From NCBI GenBank assembly GCA_943787425.1, contig CALSMJ010000006.1:1-64000 (forward strand): a stretch of 64,000 nt of DNA, given 5' to 3'. Every line of letters begins with the position of its first letter. Position 1 is the first letter of the stretch. Positions 51,280-61,094 of this stretch are shown here, piece after piece. A program made the translations under genes and the position numbers. The stretch comes from an uncultured Pseudomonadales bacterium (GTDB lineage: Bacteria; Pseudomonadota; Gammaproteobacteria; Pseudomonadales; Azotimanducaceae). The notes beneath the pieces were generated by a model. It had not been told where the DNA came from and ran no database searches. It saw only the letters and a program-made list of their open reading frames with translations.

Positions 51280-52639
51280 ATGGATCTCTCTTGTTTTAAA
51301 GCCTACGACCTTCGAGGTCGCATTCCCGACCAATTAAACCCGGAACTCGCCCGGGATGTTGGGAGAGCTTACGCCAGCTGGCTCCGACCTTCCAAGGTTG
51401 TTGTCGGCCAGGATATCCGGTTGACCAGCCCGGAGCTAAGCCAAGCACTGACCGAAGGATTGGTCGAGTCCGGGGTCGACGTCTACCTGATTGGCGAAGT
51501 GTGGTACCGAAGAGATCTATTTTGCGACCGATCACTTTGACATGGACGGCGGCATTATGGTCACCGCCAGCCATAATCCAAAAGATTATAACGGCATGAA
51601 GCTGGTGCGCGAGCAGTCCAAGCCGATCAGCGGCGACACGGGGCTGCAGGCGATCAAAGCCCTCATCCAGGCCCAAGACTTTATCGAAAGCCCGCGCCGC
51701 GGCGCGGTGCAGGCGCTGGATCATCACGCGGCCTACCAAGCCCGATTGCTGGCGTATCTCGACCCGGTTGAGGCCATTAAGCCCCTTAAGATCGTGGTCA
51801 ACCCCGGTAATGGCGGCGCGGGCGCCGTGATTGATTTGATTGCCGACGCGGTGCCGTTTGAGTTCATCAAAGTCCACTTTGAGGCCGATGGCCATTTCCC
51901 GAATGGTGTGCCGAACCCGCTGTTGGTTGAAAACCGCGGCTCAACGATCGCGGCGATTAAGGCCTCCGGTGCGGATATGGGTATTGCCTGGGATGGCGAT
52001 TTCGATCGGTGTTTCTTCTTCGATCATAACGGCCGGTTTATCGAAGGCTACTACATGGTGGGGCTACTGGCGCAAGCCTTTCTGGCCACAGACCCCGGAA
52101 GCACAATCGTGCACGACCCGCGCCTTACCTGGAACACCATTGATATCACCGAAACCAGTGGGGCGCGAGCGGTGATGAGCAAAACCGGGCACGCCTTTAT
52201 GAAAGAAACGATGCGGGCCGAAGACGCGATCTATGGCGGCGAGATGAGCGCCCATCATTACTTCCGAGACTTTGCCTACTGCGACAGTGGTATGGTGCCT
52301 TGGCTGCTGATTGCGAAACTGATGAGTGCCACCGGCAAAACCCTTGCCGAATTGGTCGATGATCGAATGTTGGCCTTTCCGGCCAGCGGCGAGATTAATC
52401 GCCGGGTGGGGGATGCGGCGGCCGTGATCAAAAAGATTGAGGCAGCCTTTATGACGCCCGACGCAGTGGTGGATCGTACCGATGGTTTGAGTCTGGATTT
52501 TAAAGACTGGCGGTTCAATTTGAGAATGTCGAACACCGAGCCAGTGATTCGATTAAATGTTGAAAGTCGGGGCTTGCCCGAGCTCATGCAGGAAAAAACA
52601 GATCTGTTGCTCGACCTGATCGGCGGCGAACTGGCTTAA
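51280..52639 (+). pseudogene. Phosphomannomutase (ManB/CpsG type), interrupted by a one-base insertion
   Basis: The N-part (from 51280) encodes FKAYDLRGRIPDQLNPELARDVGRAYASWL and GVDVYLIGE. An extra base near 51499-51501 breaks the frame, and the protein continues in a second frame as [34 protein letters not shown] with the phospho-serine of TASHNP. Later come [14 protein letters not shown] (metal loop), [14 protein letters not shown] (sugar loop) and [15 protein letters not shown] (phosphate loop). The joined product of about 452 residues has normal family length. It converts mannose 6-phosphate to mannose 1-phosphate for envelope sugars. A sequencing indel is likely because the rest of the gene is intact. 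Confidence 0.85.
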
Positions 52640-52683
52640 GGGCGTAAGGCACACACAATGCACAACCCAACGAGGGGCGCACA

Positions 52684-53424
52684 ATGAGTTGGATGAGGAC
52701 ATTACTAGGCGGTGGCGTCGGGCTCATGCTGGGCGGCCCAATTGGGGCGGTGCTGGGCGCCGTGCTCGCCAACCGAATTGGCGGTGGCGGCGGGGCACTT
52801 GGCCAGCTCGAACAAAAACAAAGTGTGTTTTTTACAGCAACCTTTGCCATGTTTGGTCAGCTCTCCAAAGCCGATGGGCAAGTGTCCGCCTCTGAGATTG
52901 CGCTCGTTGAGCGCGTTATGCGGGAGAACCTCCGGCTGGATAGCAAGGCCCGAGCCCTGGCGATTCAAATCTTTAACGAAGCTAAAGATGGCAAAGCCGG
53001 CTTTATGGATTACGCCGAGCAGTTTCACGGCGCGTTTGCCAGCCAGCCCCAGATGCTCGCCATGCTGATGGAACTCCTGACCATGCTGGCCTTTGCCGAC
53101 GGTGAACTGCATCCAGAAGAAGACCGCCTGCTCAGTGAGGCGGCCAGGCTTTTTGGCTGTGAATCGACGTATGCCAGTCTGAAGGCCAAGGTCAGGGGCG
53201 TAGAGACTGTTCCGCTGGAAACCCATTATGAAACCTTGGGGTGTACGCCGGGGATGACCCTCGCGGAGGTTAAGCGAGCGTATCGTCGGCTCGCGATGAA
53301 GCACCATCCAGACCGGGTTCAGGCCGATGGCTTGCCGCCAGAGCTGCTGGAAGCGGCTGAAGCGCGCTTTAAAGACATTCAAAATGCGTTTGATGCGGTT
53401 GAGAAGGCGCTCAAAGCGTCCTAG
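52684..53424 (+). CDS. djlA: Co-chaperone DjlA
   Basis: A 246-residue membrane-anchored J-domain protein. The N-terminal glycine-rich segment GGGVGLMLGGPIGAVLGAVLANRIG is the dimerising membrane anchor. A TerB-like helical domain follows (AMFGQLSKADGQVSASEIALVERVM, LAFADGELHPEEDRLL). The C-terminal J domain (about 180-246) has the HPD motif in MKHHPDRVQ. It recruits DnaK at the inner membrane and in other bacteria is linked to envelope-stress signalling. It begins 44 bases after the phosphomannomutase stop, with an AACGAGG-like ribosome site, so both may be co-transcribed. Confidence 0.93.
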   Translation: MSWMRTLLGGGVGLMLGGPIGAVLGAVLANRIGGGGGALGQLEQKQSVFFTATFAMFGQLSKADGQVSASEIALVERVMRENLRLDSKARALAIQIFNEAKDGKAGFMDYAEQFHGAFASQPQMLAMLMELLTMLAFADGELHPEEDRLLSEAARLFGCESTYASLKAKVRGVETVPLETHYETLGCTPGMTLAEVKRAYRRLAMKHHPDRVQADGLPPELLEAAEARFKDIQNAFDAVEKALKAS

Positions 53425-53662
53425 TCTGGCGGTTTAAGCCATTTTAAGGCGTTCGCATGATCGATCTCGGCGTGCAGATGTTCACCCTCAGGCGCGACAG
53501 CCAAAATGAAGGCGCAGTCGTTAGTGTATGAGTTGGTTATTGCTTGATCCGGGTGATTTCGTTGAGGCTGTGTTTTAACCAGATCGCGCTCTGTAAAGCA
53601 AATCGAGCTAATCGTGGTGCGCAGCTAATTATGAGCAGAGCTGGCTAGTGCTCGCCGCTGCC

Positions 53663-54658
53663 TTACGAGTTTAAAAGCTTGCGCAATTGCTGGCTGAGAC
53701 GCTCGCAGTACGCCAATGCATCACGCCAATAGGTGTGTCGACGACCCGGTAATTTGGCGGCGGTCAGCAGCATCATGACGGGGGTCCAGGCAATAATCGG
53801 CAGTAAGCACACAATATCCTGAATCAATCCGGCTCGGGTCAGGGCCGGGTTTACAGCGCTCCCAGACGCGTGCATTGCGTTCAGATAGTGATCGATCCAA
53901 AGGCTTAAGTTCGAGTCTGTTGGGTTTGGATCCTGCGTTGAGGTCGCTAGAAAATAACCCAGGTCATAGGCGGGCGGGCCCATGCAGTAGTCCCCCCAGT
54001 CAAGGAGGCAGCCTGTCTTTGCAGCGCTCAGGTTGTCCCATCGAAAATCGCCATGGCATAAGACCGGTCCCGGGTGGTGTAAGTCGTCCTGTATCGCCAT
54101 GCGCCCGGACAGCATGGGCGGTAGTAGCGATGCGCGGGCGGGCAATGCCGCCTTTAAGCATTGCTCGACTGCAATCGGATCTTGAGACTGAATAAAGTGA
54201 TTTAAATCATTGATATTATTATCAAATGTTAATGCTGTTAGGGGGGATCCGAACGTTTCGTGATGCAAGTTGGCCAGCAAGGTAAGCGCTGACGCGATGG
54301 TGAGGGGCGGGGCTAAAGCGGCTTCTGGCGCAAGATCCTCAAGCAGTAACCACGGCTCTGCTGCTGTCACTGAGGCAACGGACCAGCATCGGGGCGTTGC
54401 AATAGCGAGCTTTGGCGCGAGCGCCCGATAAAACACCGCTTCGCGCTCGAGGCTTTTGAAGCGAGCGGCAATTTCGCGCGTTGCGGACTGCAGCGGACCT
54501 TTATAAATAACGGTTTCTGTCTGCGCAGGATCTAAGCTTGCGGTCACGTTGGTAAACCCGAGCCGCAGTACTTGCGCCATATGGCCGTCGATCAATGGCT
54601 CAAGGGCCGTGAGCGTGACGGCCCGCCCCAATTGAGCGGACAAAAAAGCATCGGTCAA
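53663..54658 (-). CDS. Aminoglycoside phosphotransferase (APH)-like kinase
   Basis: A 331-residue kinase-fold protein. VLRLGFTNVTASL and TETVIYKGPL give the N-lobe with the ATP lysine, WLLLEDLAPEAAL the hinge, LCHGDFRWDNLSAAKTG the catalytic loop (Asp, Asn), and LLDWGDYCMGPPAYDLGYFL the metal-binding Asp. It phosphorylates a small hydroxylated molecule; the COG/EcKinase-like branch is common in bacteria and does not imply antibiotic resistance. The start is weak: TTG at 54658 is the only candidate after an in-frame stop, but residues upstream (SGVDPIQADRAFNHPAQ) still look coding, so a non-standard start or a small error is possible. Confidence 0.8.
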   Translation of the reverse strand: MTDAFLSAQLGRAVTLTALEPLIDGHMAQVLRLGFTNVTASLDPAQTETVIYKGPLQSATREIAARFKSLEREAVFYRALAPKLAIATPRCWSVASVTAAEPWLLLEDLAPEAALAPPLTIASALTLLANLHHETFGSPLTALTFDNNINDLNHFIQSQDPIAVEQCLKAALPARASLLPPMLSGRMAIQDDLHHPGPVLCHGDFRWDNLSAAKTGCLLDWGDYCMGPPAYDLGYFLATSTQDPNPTDSNLSLWIDHYLNAMHASGSAVNPALTRAGLIQDIVCLLPIIAWTPVMMLLTAAKLPGRRHTYWRDALAYCERLSQQLRKLLNS

Positions 54659-54870
54659 TTGCGCGGGATGGTTAAAGGCCCTGTCTGCTTGGATCGGATC
54701 TACGCCTGAACTTATCGACGCGTCAGCCGCGTCATGGGTGTCTTCTGCTGTAATGTTTTATCTCGCTAAAGGGTTGGCTTATGTGTGGTCCTTGTGGCGT
54801 TATTCCCGATCGAGAACGGCCCACTGCGGGACGGGCATTGGGCTGCGTTGAGCTTGATGCCGCATTTTGG

Positions 54871-55947
54871 TTAAAACGACACGGCGCGTTGCCGCACCGC
54901 TTCGTTTTGCTCATTCCGGATTTCGATTTGGGCGATTCGAGCGTCCCAGTCGATCGCAATCCAACCGAAATTCGCCTCATAAAATGCCGAATCGAGTAGG
55001 GTTGACCCGGTCTCTGGCGTAATAACCGTTGCGATCTGGCTCAGCGGGAGGTTCAGCGACGAAGTGGTTAGTTCTAAAATTGGGTGGGCGTCAATCGGTT
55101 GCGCCGCATCCGTTTGGGCTTGGTATAAGCCAGCTAAGTGTCGGTCGCCAGAAACAATTATGGTCTCCCCGGTGCTCGTCGCAAGCAGCGCTAATAAGCG
55201 CTGTTGCTCACGCGGTAACATGCGCCAGGCTTCCCATTGATGCCCGTCGGCCAACACCTGCACCGAGCTCACTAAGATGCGCAACGCCGCGGGTTCCTTG
55301 AGGGTCTCGGTCAACCATTGCCATTGAGCGCTGCCAAGCATAGATTGCTCGGGGTCATCGTTTGGGACGTAGCGTCCAACCAGCGGTGGGATCCAGGGCG
55401 TTTTCAGAGGGGTTCTAAAAAACCGAGTATCCAGCAAAATGATTTGAACCCGCTGCTCGCCGTCACCGATCCTGATCGTGCGATAAACACCCGGTCGCGA
55501 GGCGCTCGGATCTTCGGGGGCAATTTGCCAGAAAGCCTCAAATAAGCGCTCAGATTGTTTTTTATGGGCAAACTCGCCACCCGCATCGTTTAGGCCATAG
55601 TCGTGGTCATCCCAAGTTGCCAAGATCGGAATGCTGCGGGCAAGGTTTTGAAACTCGGGCGCCTGGGCAAGATCCTGATACGCCGCGTTGAGCGAAGCGA
55701 GCGCTGGATCGTCCGATTCATCGGCGGCATAAACGTTGTCGCCACCAAAGATAAAGATGTCGGGTTGAGCCTTGGTAATGACCTCTAGAATAGCCAAAGA
55801 TTTTTTGCTGTCCAGGCAGCTACCGAAGGCGATGGTCTGCAATGGGGTCGTGGGTGTGGGCAAGCGCTGAATATTCTGCGCCGTATTCGAGCCGCTGAAA
55901 CACAGTATGCCCGCTAGGGTCAGCGCCGCGGCAAAATGTCTTAACAT
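54871..55947 (-). CDS. PhoD-like metallophosphatase (alkaline phosphatase D family)
   Basis: A 358-residue exported protein. The signal peptide FAAALTLAGILCFSGSNT is followed by the metallophosphatase core: IAFGSCLDSKKSLAIL, DIFIFGGDNVYAADES (metal Asp/Asn), IPILATWDDHDYGLNDAGG (WDDHDYG) and TIIVSGDRHLAGLYQ (metal His). It would hydrolyse phosphodiesters in the periplasm. The ATG at 55947 has AGGAA upstream and places the signal peptide at the N-terminus; the longer frame to 56103 is rejected. The divergent nitroreductase starts 270 bases away. Confidence 0.88.
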   Translation of the reverse strand: MLRHFAAALTLAGILCFSGSNTAQNIQRLPTPTTPLQTIAFGSCLDSKKSLAILEVITKAQPDIFIFGGDNVYAADESDDPALASLNAAYQDLAQAPEFQNLARSIPILATWDDHDYGLNDAGGEFAHKKQSERLFEAFWQIAPEDPSASRPGVYRTIRIGDGEQRVQIILLDTRFFRTPLKTPWIPPLVGRYVPNDDPEQSMLGSAQWQWLTETLKEPAALRILVSSVQVLADGHQWEAWRMLPREQQRLLALLATSTGETIIVSGDRHLAGLYQAQTDAAQPIDAHPILELTTSSLNLPLSQIATVITPETGSTLLDSAFYEANFGWIAIDWDARIAQIEIRNEQNEAVRQRAVSF

Positions 55948-56217
55948 GGTTTTGTTTTCCTGATCAATGAGCCGAGTTGCGTGCCGGTAGTGTGACCACA
56001 GTTCGCAAGCGGAGCAAGTCATCTCCCCGAGACTTTCTTTACGGTCGGAATTTTGACAGCATTTCGATCCATTGTAGAGTTGGAGAGGCTGTGAAGCGCC
56101 CATCGCGTTCTGGGCGATCGCGATTGCGAATCGGGTCGCTTGCAGTAACGGCCTTGGTTTGAAACACCCGGCATCAGGGCCGGGGCTGAGTTCGTACGAG
56201 TTGGCAAAGTTCCCATC

Positions 56218-56895
56218 ATGAAAGAGAGCGTGTTTGATATGACATTTGTGCCCTTGGTCTTCAAACGAATCAACCCAGAAGCCGCCACCGACTTTGCCTC
56301 AGCGCACGCGATCACAATGGCTGCGAGACGGTCCGTGCGGACCTTTTCAACCGATCCGGTCCCTGAATCCGTGATCCTGGATTGCGTGCGAGCGGCCTGT
56401 ACTGCGCCCAGTGGCGCCAATTGTCAACCCTGGCATTTTGTTGTGGTGTCGGACCCCGTTAAGAAGCGCGATATCCGAATCGCAGCAGAAGCTGAGGAGC
56501 AGGCTTTTTATGCAGGTCGGGCCTCGCAGGACTGGCTCGATGCGCTCGCGCCTTTGGGAACCGATGCGGATAAACCGTTTTTGGAGGATGCGCCTTATTT
56601 GATTGCGATTTTTCAAGAACGTTTTGCCCAGGATGGCGCAGGCCAAAAAAGCAAAAATTACTACGCCCCAGAATCAGTTGGGATCGCGACAGGAATCCTC
56701 ATAAGCGCTTTGCATCAGGCGGGCCTTGCCTGTTTGACGCATACGCCCAGCCCAATGGGGTTTTTACAAAGTGCCTTAGGCCGCCCCCGAAACGAGCGGC
56801 CCTTTCTCTTATTGGTGGTGGGGTATCCGGCGGCGGGTACGGTTGTCCCCGACATAACGCGCAAGCCGTTCGATCAGGTCGTCACGCAGATCTAA
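56218..56895 (+). CDS. Nitroreductase family protein
   Basis: A 225-residue FMN-dependent oxidoreductase. ARRSVRTFSTDPVPESVILDCVRAACTAPSGANCQPWHFVVV is the standard N-terminal FMN site. The remainder includes SVGIATGILISALHQAGLACLTHTPSP and the C-terminal RPFLLLVVGYPA. It reduces nitro groups or other electrophiles with NAD(P)H; the physiological substrate is unknown. The start could also be the ATG at 56239, and neither has a strong ribosome site. It converges on prc with adjacent stops. Confidence 0.9.
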   Translation: MKESVFDMTFVPLVFKRINPEAATDFASAHAITMAARRSVRTFSTDPVPESVILDCVRAACTAPSGANCQPWHFVVVSDPVKKRDIRIAAEAEEQAFYAGRASQDWLDALAPLGTDADKPFLEDAPYLIAIFQERFAQDGAGQKSKNYYAPESVGIATGILISALHQAGLACLTHTPSPMGFLQSALGRPRNERPFLLLVVGYPAAGTVVPDITRKPFDQVVTQI

Positions 56896-59244
56896 TCAGC
56901 TTGAGACCCCGCTTGAGGACTGTTTTGCGGTCTGATGGCGAAGACTGATCAGATCCGCAAGGATATGACCCGCTTCGATGACATAAGCATCGGGTTCGTC
57001 AGGCGCGTCCTCGACGGCAGTCGCGTCTGCATCGGCATTGTCCGCGACAGCGTCGTTCTCTGACGCCGGCTGGTCGGGGCTTGTCTGCTTAACGGCGATT
57101 ACCGGCGCGCTGTCAAGCACCACCTCGGTTTGGTCAGCCTCCTTCGCGATCGGGTCAACGCCCAGGATCATCGCTTTGGGTGGGGGAAGAGGGTCAGCCG
57201 TCGGGCCGACAGAAGCAACCTCTTCTGCCGCATTGAGTTCCTCAAGGTCGGCGATGGCCGGTAGGCCCTGAGCTAGGCGCTTTTCATTCGTGAGATCCAG
57301 CCAGAAGGCTTTGGCAACGGCTTGCTCCTCACGTCGTGTTGCTTCGTTGAGCGAGACGGTTTTGATTTCACGTCGCATTCGGCGGTAATCATAGGCCGAG
57401 GTGATGTACTGAAACTCGGGGTTGGTTTGCATTCGGGTTTGATGGCGCTTGGTTAACGCGGGCAAAAAGCCGTGGACATCACCTTTCGGCCGATACACGG
57501 CGGGGGTTATTTTGTCCCAGATAAGGGGTCGGTCTAGGGTGCTCTCTCCGATCGTTTCTGGGTCATAGTCAACCGGATAAGTAATATCCGGAATGATGCC
57601 GCGGTGTTGGGTTGACTCACCGCTGATTCGGTAGAACTTGGCTTGGGTCATCTTAAGTTGGCCACGCAAGAGTGGCTGCAAGGTTTGCACGGTACCCTTG
57701 CCGAAGGTTTGGGTGCCGATCACGAGACCGCGGCCATAATCTTGAATCGCGCCAGCAAAAATTTCAGAGGCAGACGCACTCAACCGGTTGACCAAGACCG
57801 CGATGGGGCCCGCATACGCAACGCGATAGTCGCGATCGCTGAGGATATCAACCCGATCAGATTTGCTTCGGATCTGAACGGTGGGTCCGCGATCAATAAA
57901 GAGGCCCGTGAGGGTTTTCGCTTCCTGGAGTGAGCCGCCGCCATTGTCGCGCAGGTCAATGACGACAGCGTCCACCTCAGCGGATTCGAGTTCCTGCAAC
58001 AGGCGCTTTACGTCGCGTGTGGTGCTGCGGTAATTCTCGTCTCCGTCTTGTAGCGCTTGGAAGTCGACATAGAAGGTGGGTATTTCAATCACGCCGATGC
58101 GTCGAATATTGCCGTATTCTTCAATCTCAATAATCTCAGACTGTGCGGATTGTTCTTCAAGCTCAACCTTATTGCGAACAATCGAAATGACCTTGCTTGA
58201 AAAGCCATCAACGGCATTTTCGGGCAATACCTCGAGCCGAACGATGGTATCTTTTTTCCCGCGAATGAGTTGTACAACATCATCTAGCCGCCAGCCGATC
58301 ACATCGACCATTTCGCCTTCCTCACCCTGGCCAACCGCGGTGATGCGATCATTTGGCTTGAGCGCTTTGGTCTTATCTGCAGGCCCCGCTGGCACCAGAC
58401 TGACGATTTGCGTGTATTCGTCCTCGCTGGACAAAACGGCGCCAATGCCCTCCAACGATAAACTCATATTGATGTTGAAGTTTTCCGCCGTGGTCGGCGA
58501 AAAATATTGGGTATGCGGGTCATAGGTCTTTGCCAGGGCATTGATAAAGACTTGATAGACGTCATCGCTACGCGTTTGTTGTGCCCGGTTCAGTCGGTTT
58601 CGGTAGCGTTTGAGCAATAAATCTGCGATATCAGCGATCGCCTTGTCTGCGAGTTTTAAATTTAAAACGTCGTTTTTGATGCGTCGGCGCCACAGGTCAT
58701 CTAACGCCGATTCATCCTCGGCCCAGGGCGCGTCGGACCGATCCAGTTCTAAGGATTCATCGACATCAAACTGATGTTGCGCAACGCCTTGCTCGAGTTG
58801 ACTGACAACCCAGGTTAAGCGCTTCGTTATCTGGGCTTGGTAAGTATTAAAAATATCAAACGCGGGCGACAGATCACCCCGTCGTAACGCATTGTCGAGG
58901 GTAAGACGATAGGGTTCAAAGTTGCGAATATCCTGTGCCGAAAAATAACTTTTACTGGGATCCAGCGCCGCCAAATACTCGTCAAAGATGAGCGCCGAGC
59001 TTTCGTCATCCAAAAGTTGATAAAGGTAGTGCCGCTCTCTGAGCGCTTTTAAGATATGTCGGGTTGTGGCTTCGTGCTCCGGCAACGGTGCGAGTTTGGC
59101 AAACGCCTCAGGTTGCGGCTCCGCGAGATTTGCAAAGGCGTTGCCCGCAAGCAGCCAGGCCGTCAGCAACAGGACTTGCGGCAACCGCGCCCGGACCTTG
59201 CTATCAGAGTTCAAGCGCTGACTATTTTGACTTAAGTGCGACAT
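56896..59244 (-). CDS. prc: Carboxy-terminal processing (tail-specific) protease
   Basis: A 782-residue periplasmic protease. The signal peptide LPQVLLLTAWLLAGNAFA leads to an N-terminal helical domain. A PDZ domain (about 225-330: GIGAVLSSEDEYTQIVSLVPAGPADK) follows, then the S41 catalytic domain. The nucleophile is in VNRLSASASEIFAGAI and the general base lysine in GTQTFGKGTVQ. A C-terminal DUF3340-type domain ends it. Prc trims periplasmic proteins, including penicillin-binding proteins and peptidoglycan hydrolases. The ATG at 59244 has AAGG upstream and is preferred over the one at 59265. The last 120 residues are unusually Ala/Asp/Glu-rich. Confidence 0.93.
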   Translation of the reverse strand: MSHLSQNSQRLNSDSKVRARLPQVLLLTAWLLAGNAFANLAEPQPEAFAKLAPLPEHEATTRHILKALRERHYLYQLLDDESSALIFDEYLAALDPSKSYFSAQDIRNFEPYRLTLDNALRRGDLSPAFDIFNTYQAQITKRLTWVVSQLEQGVAQHQFDVDESLELDRSDAPWAEDESALDDLWRRRIKNDVLNLKLADKAIADIADLLLKRYRNRLNRAQQTRSDDVYQVFINALAKTYDPHTQYFSPTTAENFNINMSLSLEGIGAVLSSEDEYTQIVSLVPAGPADKTKALKPNDRITAVGQGEEGEMVDVIGWRLDDVVQLIRGKKDTIVRLEVLPENAVDGFSSKVISIVRNKVELEEQSAQSEIIEIEEYGNIRRIGVIEIPTFYVDFQALQDGDENYRSTTRDVKRLLQELESAEVDAVVIDLRDNGGGSLQEAKTLTGLFIDRGPTVQIRSKSDRVDILSDRDYRVAYAGPIAVLVNRLSASASEIFAGAIQDYGRGLVIGTQTFGKGTVQTLQPLLRGQLKMTQAKFYRISGESTQHRGIIPDITYPVDYDPETIGESTLDRPLIWDKITPAVYRPKGDVHGFLPALTKRHQTRMQTNPEFQYITSAYDYRRMRREIKTVSLNEATRREEQAVAKAFWLDLTNEKRLAQGLPAIADLEELNAAEEVASVGPTADPLPPPKAMILGVDPIAKEADQTEVVLDSAPVIAVKQTSPDQPASENDAVADNADADATAVEDAPDEPDAYVIEAGHILADLISLRHQTAKQSSSGVSS

Positions 59245-59564
59245 AAAAAAACCTTGTAGATGCATAATTGCGTAACGAGCAATGGTCCCGTTGGCCGGCT
59301 ATGACGCCGCGTGTTGATCACGACAGGCCTGATCCGGTCATAGCAGAGGCTTGGGGGATGCGCTAACGCCTTCTTCCGCATCATACTTCTGACGGTTGGA
59401 GCATGCAAAGCACGCAAAGTTCCCGCCCCGAACTATTCCTTTTAACGTAAGAATGATCAACTTAGACGTCTCTTAGCGCGATAAGTTGATCGGTCAAGCT
59501 TAGCTTTCTATGCCATACTATTGGCTCGAAGGGGTTCGAATAATGCTAATTTAAGGAAGTCGTT
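59245..59564. other. Divergent region between prc and the FKBP gene
   Basis: A 320-base gap that should hold promoters for both genes. AAGGAAG at about 59553 is the FKBP ribosome site. The clear structure is the 10-base inverted repeat at 59455-59491, described separately. No short ORF is supported. Confidence 0.5.
59455..59491. promoter_or_regulatory. Perfect 10-bp inverted repeat upstream of the FKBP gene
   Basis: GATCAACTTA (59455-59464) is inverted exactly as TAAGTTGATC (59482-59491) with a 17-base spacer. It lacks a T run, so an operator or regulatory hairpin fits better than a terminator. It lies 74 bases before the start codon, where a promoter is expected. Confidence 0.5.
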
Positions 59565-60299
59565 ATGGGGTCTATTGTTTTTGGGTTGGGTCGGTCAATG
59601 TTTTTCGCGGCAGCAGTGATGACTGCCGGATCCGTTTGGGCAGAAGACGCAGAAACAGTTCCTGCGCCGGATGAAACGATGCAAGCTGAGCGCGGTTATT
59701 TCTTTGGGTATTCCTTTGGCAACATGTTGCAACAGGGCGGCAATCCTGATGTGGATCTAGGTGCCTTATTAAAGGGCATGCAAGACTCCTTGTCTGCGGT
59801 ACCGCCCGCCTTAGACTCCGATGCCCAGACTCGAGTGATGGCGATCGTGCGTGAGCGCCAACAAATGATCCAGGCAGAACAACAGGCCTTAGCCGAGAAT
59901 CAATCTGAGACGAATTTGGCAGAGGGTGCAGCTTATCTTGCAGAGAACGCTGGTAAGGCCGGTGTGAAAGTTACCGATAGCGGTCTACAAATAGAAATGC
60001 TGACAGAAGGCACGGGCGACAAACCATCGGTAACGGATGTGGTCGTTGTGCATTACGAAGGACGACTGCTGGATGGTACGGTTTTTGACAGCTCGATTGC
60101 GCGGGGTGAGCCAGCCGAATTCGCCTTGAATCAAGTGATTCCAGGTTGGACTGAGGGTCTGCAATTGATAAGGGCTGGCGGTAAAGCGCGTTTAACGATC
60201 CCGTCCGATCTAGCCTATGGTCCCGGTGGCGTCCGCAGCATCCCGCCTAACTCGGTTTTGGTGTTTGAGGTTGAGCTGATCGAGGTAAAGGGCTCGTAG
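59565..60299 (+). CDS. FKBP-type peptidyl-prolyl isomerase (FklB/Mip-like)
   Basis: A 244-residue exported isomerase. A signal peptide ([21 protein letters not shown]) precedes the FKBP_N dimerisation helices ([20 protein letters not shown] to the long [17 protein letters not shown] helix). The C-terminal FKBP domain (about 135-244) has [36 protein letters not shown] and [23 protein letters not shown], with the FK506-site residues present. It catalyses proline isomerisation in the periplasm or on the surface, as Mip does. AAGGAAG supports the start. Confidence 0.92.
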   Translation: MGSIVFGLGRSMFFAAAVMTAGSVWAEDAETVPAPDETMQAERGYFFGYSFGNMLQQGGNPDVDLGALLKGMQDSLSAVPPALDSDAQTRVMAIVRERQQMIQAEQQALAENQSETNLAEGAAYLAENAGKAGVKVTDSGLQIEMLTEGTGDKPSVTDVVVVHYEGRLLDGTVFDSSIARGEPAEFALNQVIPGWTEGLQLIRAGGKARLTIPSDLAYGPGGVRSIPPNSVLVFEVELIEVKGS

Positions 60300-60359
60300 C
60301 CAATAACATCCGATTGTGCGACTGGCAGGGCTGAGTGGCGTCCTGCCTTAGAGCGCGCT

Positions 60360-61094
60360 TTAGTCGATGATAATCAGCCCGAGTGGGTTGGTTAGCATCT
60401 CGGTTTGAAATCGAGAAATCCGAACATCTGTTAAGTCCATTGTGCGCAAATCCAGGGTGTTAAAGCGGGCGTCTTCTAGGTTGGCGCCGTTGAGGCGCGC
60501 CTGAAACCAGTCGACGTTATTAAGATTGCAATCCGCAAGATTGGCGTCCTGTAGATCTGCGGCGCAAAACGAGACTTCTTCAAAGTTGCAGGTTACAAGC
60601 TCGCTGCTCGCGAGCTGACTGTCGCTGAAATCACTGAATGAAAAATCACATCGCTCGGCGGTCAGTGCATTGATCCAAACCGTTTCGCTGATGACCTTCC
60701 GGCACGAAAATCCCTTGGCGTTTAAAGCCCGGGCCCGACTGTCGAGAAAGTGGCAGTCATGCCAAACGCTGTGACTGAAGTCGGCGCCAGAACAATTGCT
60801 CTGAAGCAGTTTTGATTGATTGGCGGTGGCAAAACGAAAAGACGTGGCGGCACTCAGGTCATCTCGTGCAAATTGACACTGGATAAACGCAACGCGCGTT
60901 AGCACAGCCGATGCCAGGTCGCAGTCAATGAGTTGGCAGCGGTCAAAGCGGCAGCGCGTTATCGATGATCCTGACCAAGAACACCTTAAGAAAACACAGT
61001 GCTCAAAGTCGATGTCACAGTGGGCGGCGGCACGTTCTGATGTGGCGAAGTCAATGTCTTCAAAGGTTTGGTTTGAGATGGTTTGTTGGCTCAT
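60360..61094 (-). CDS. Pentapeptide-repeat protein, Qnr/McbG-like
   Basis: A 244-residue protein made of A(D/N)LXX-type pentapeptide repeats throughout, e.g. CRFDRCQLIDCDLASAVLTRVAF and ADLQDANLADCNLNN. Such repeats form a right-handed quadrilateral beta-helix. The C-terminus RISRFQTEMLTNPLGLIIID resembles the dimerising end of Qnr and McbG/MfpA DNA mimics (LGI-VI pattern), which bind DNA gyrase and protect it from quinolones or toxins. The length is slightly above Qnr. Gyrase binding is inference. It converges on the FKBP gene; GGCAGG...CCTGCC between them at about 60320-60350 may be a weak terminator. Confidence 0.85.
   Translation of the reverse strand: MSQQTISNQTFEDIDFATSERAAAHCDIDFEHCVFLRCSWSGSSITRCRFDRCQLIDCDLASAVLTRVAFIQCQFARDDLSAATSFRFATANQSKLLQSNCSGADFSHSVWHDCHFLDSRARALNAKGFSCRKVISETVWINALTAERCDFSFSDFSDSQLASSELVTCNFEEVSFCAADLQDANLADCNLNNVDWFQARLNGANLEDARFNTLDLRTMDLTDVRISRFQTEMLTNPLGLIIID

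Noticed and set aside
53663..54658. Aminoglycoside-resistance gene
   Set aside because: The APH fold is shared by many housekeeping small-molecule kinases, and there is no resistance or mobile context.
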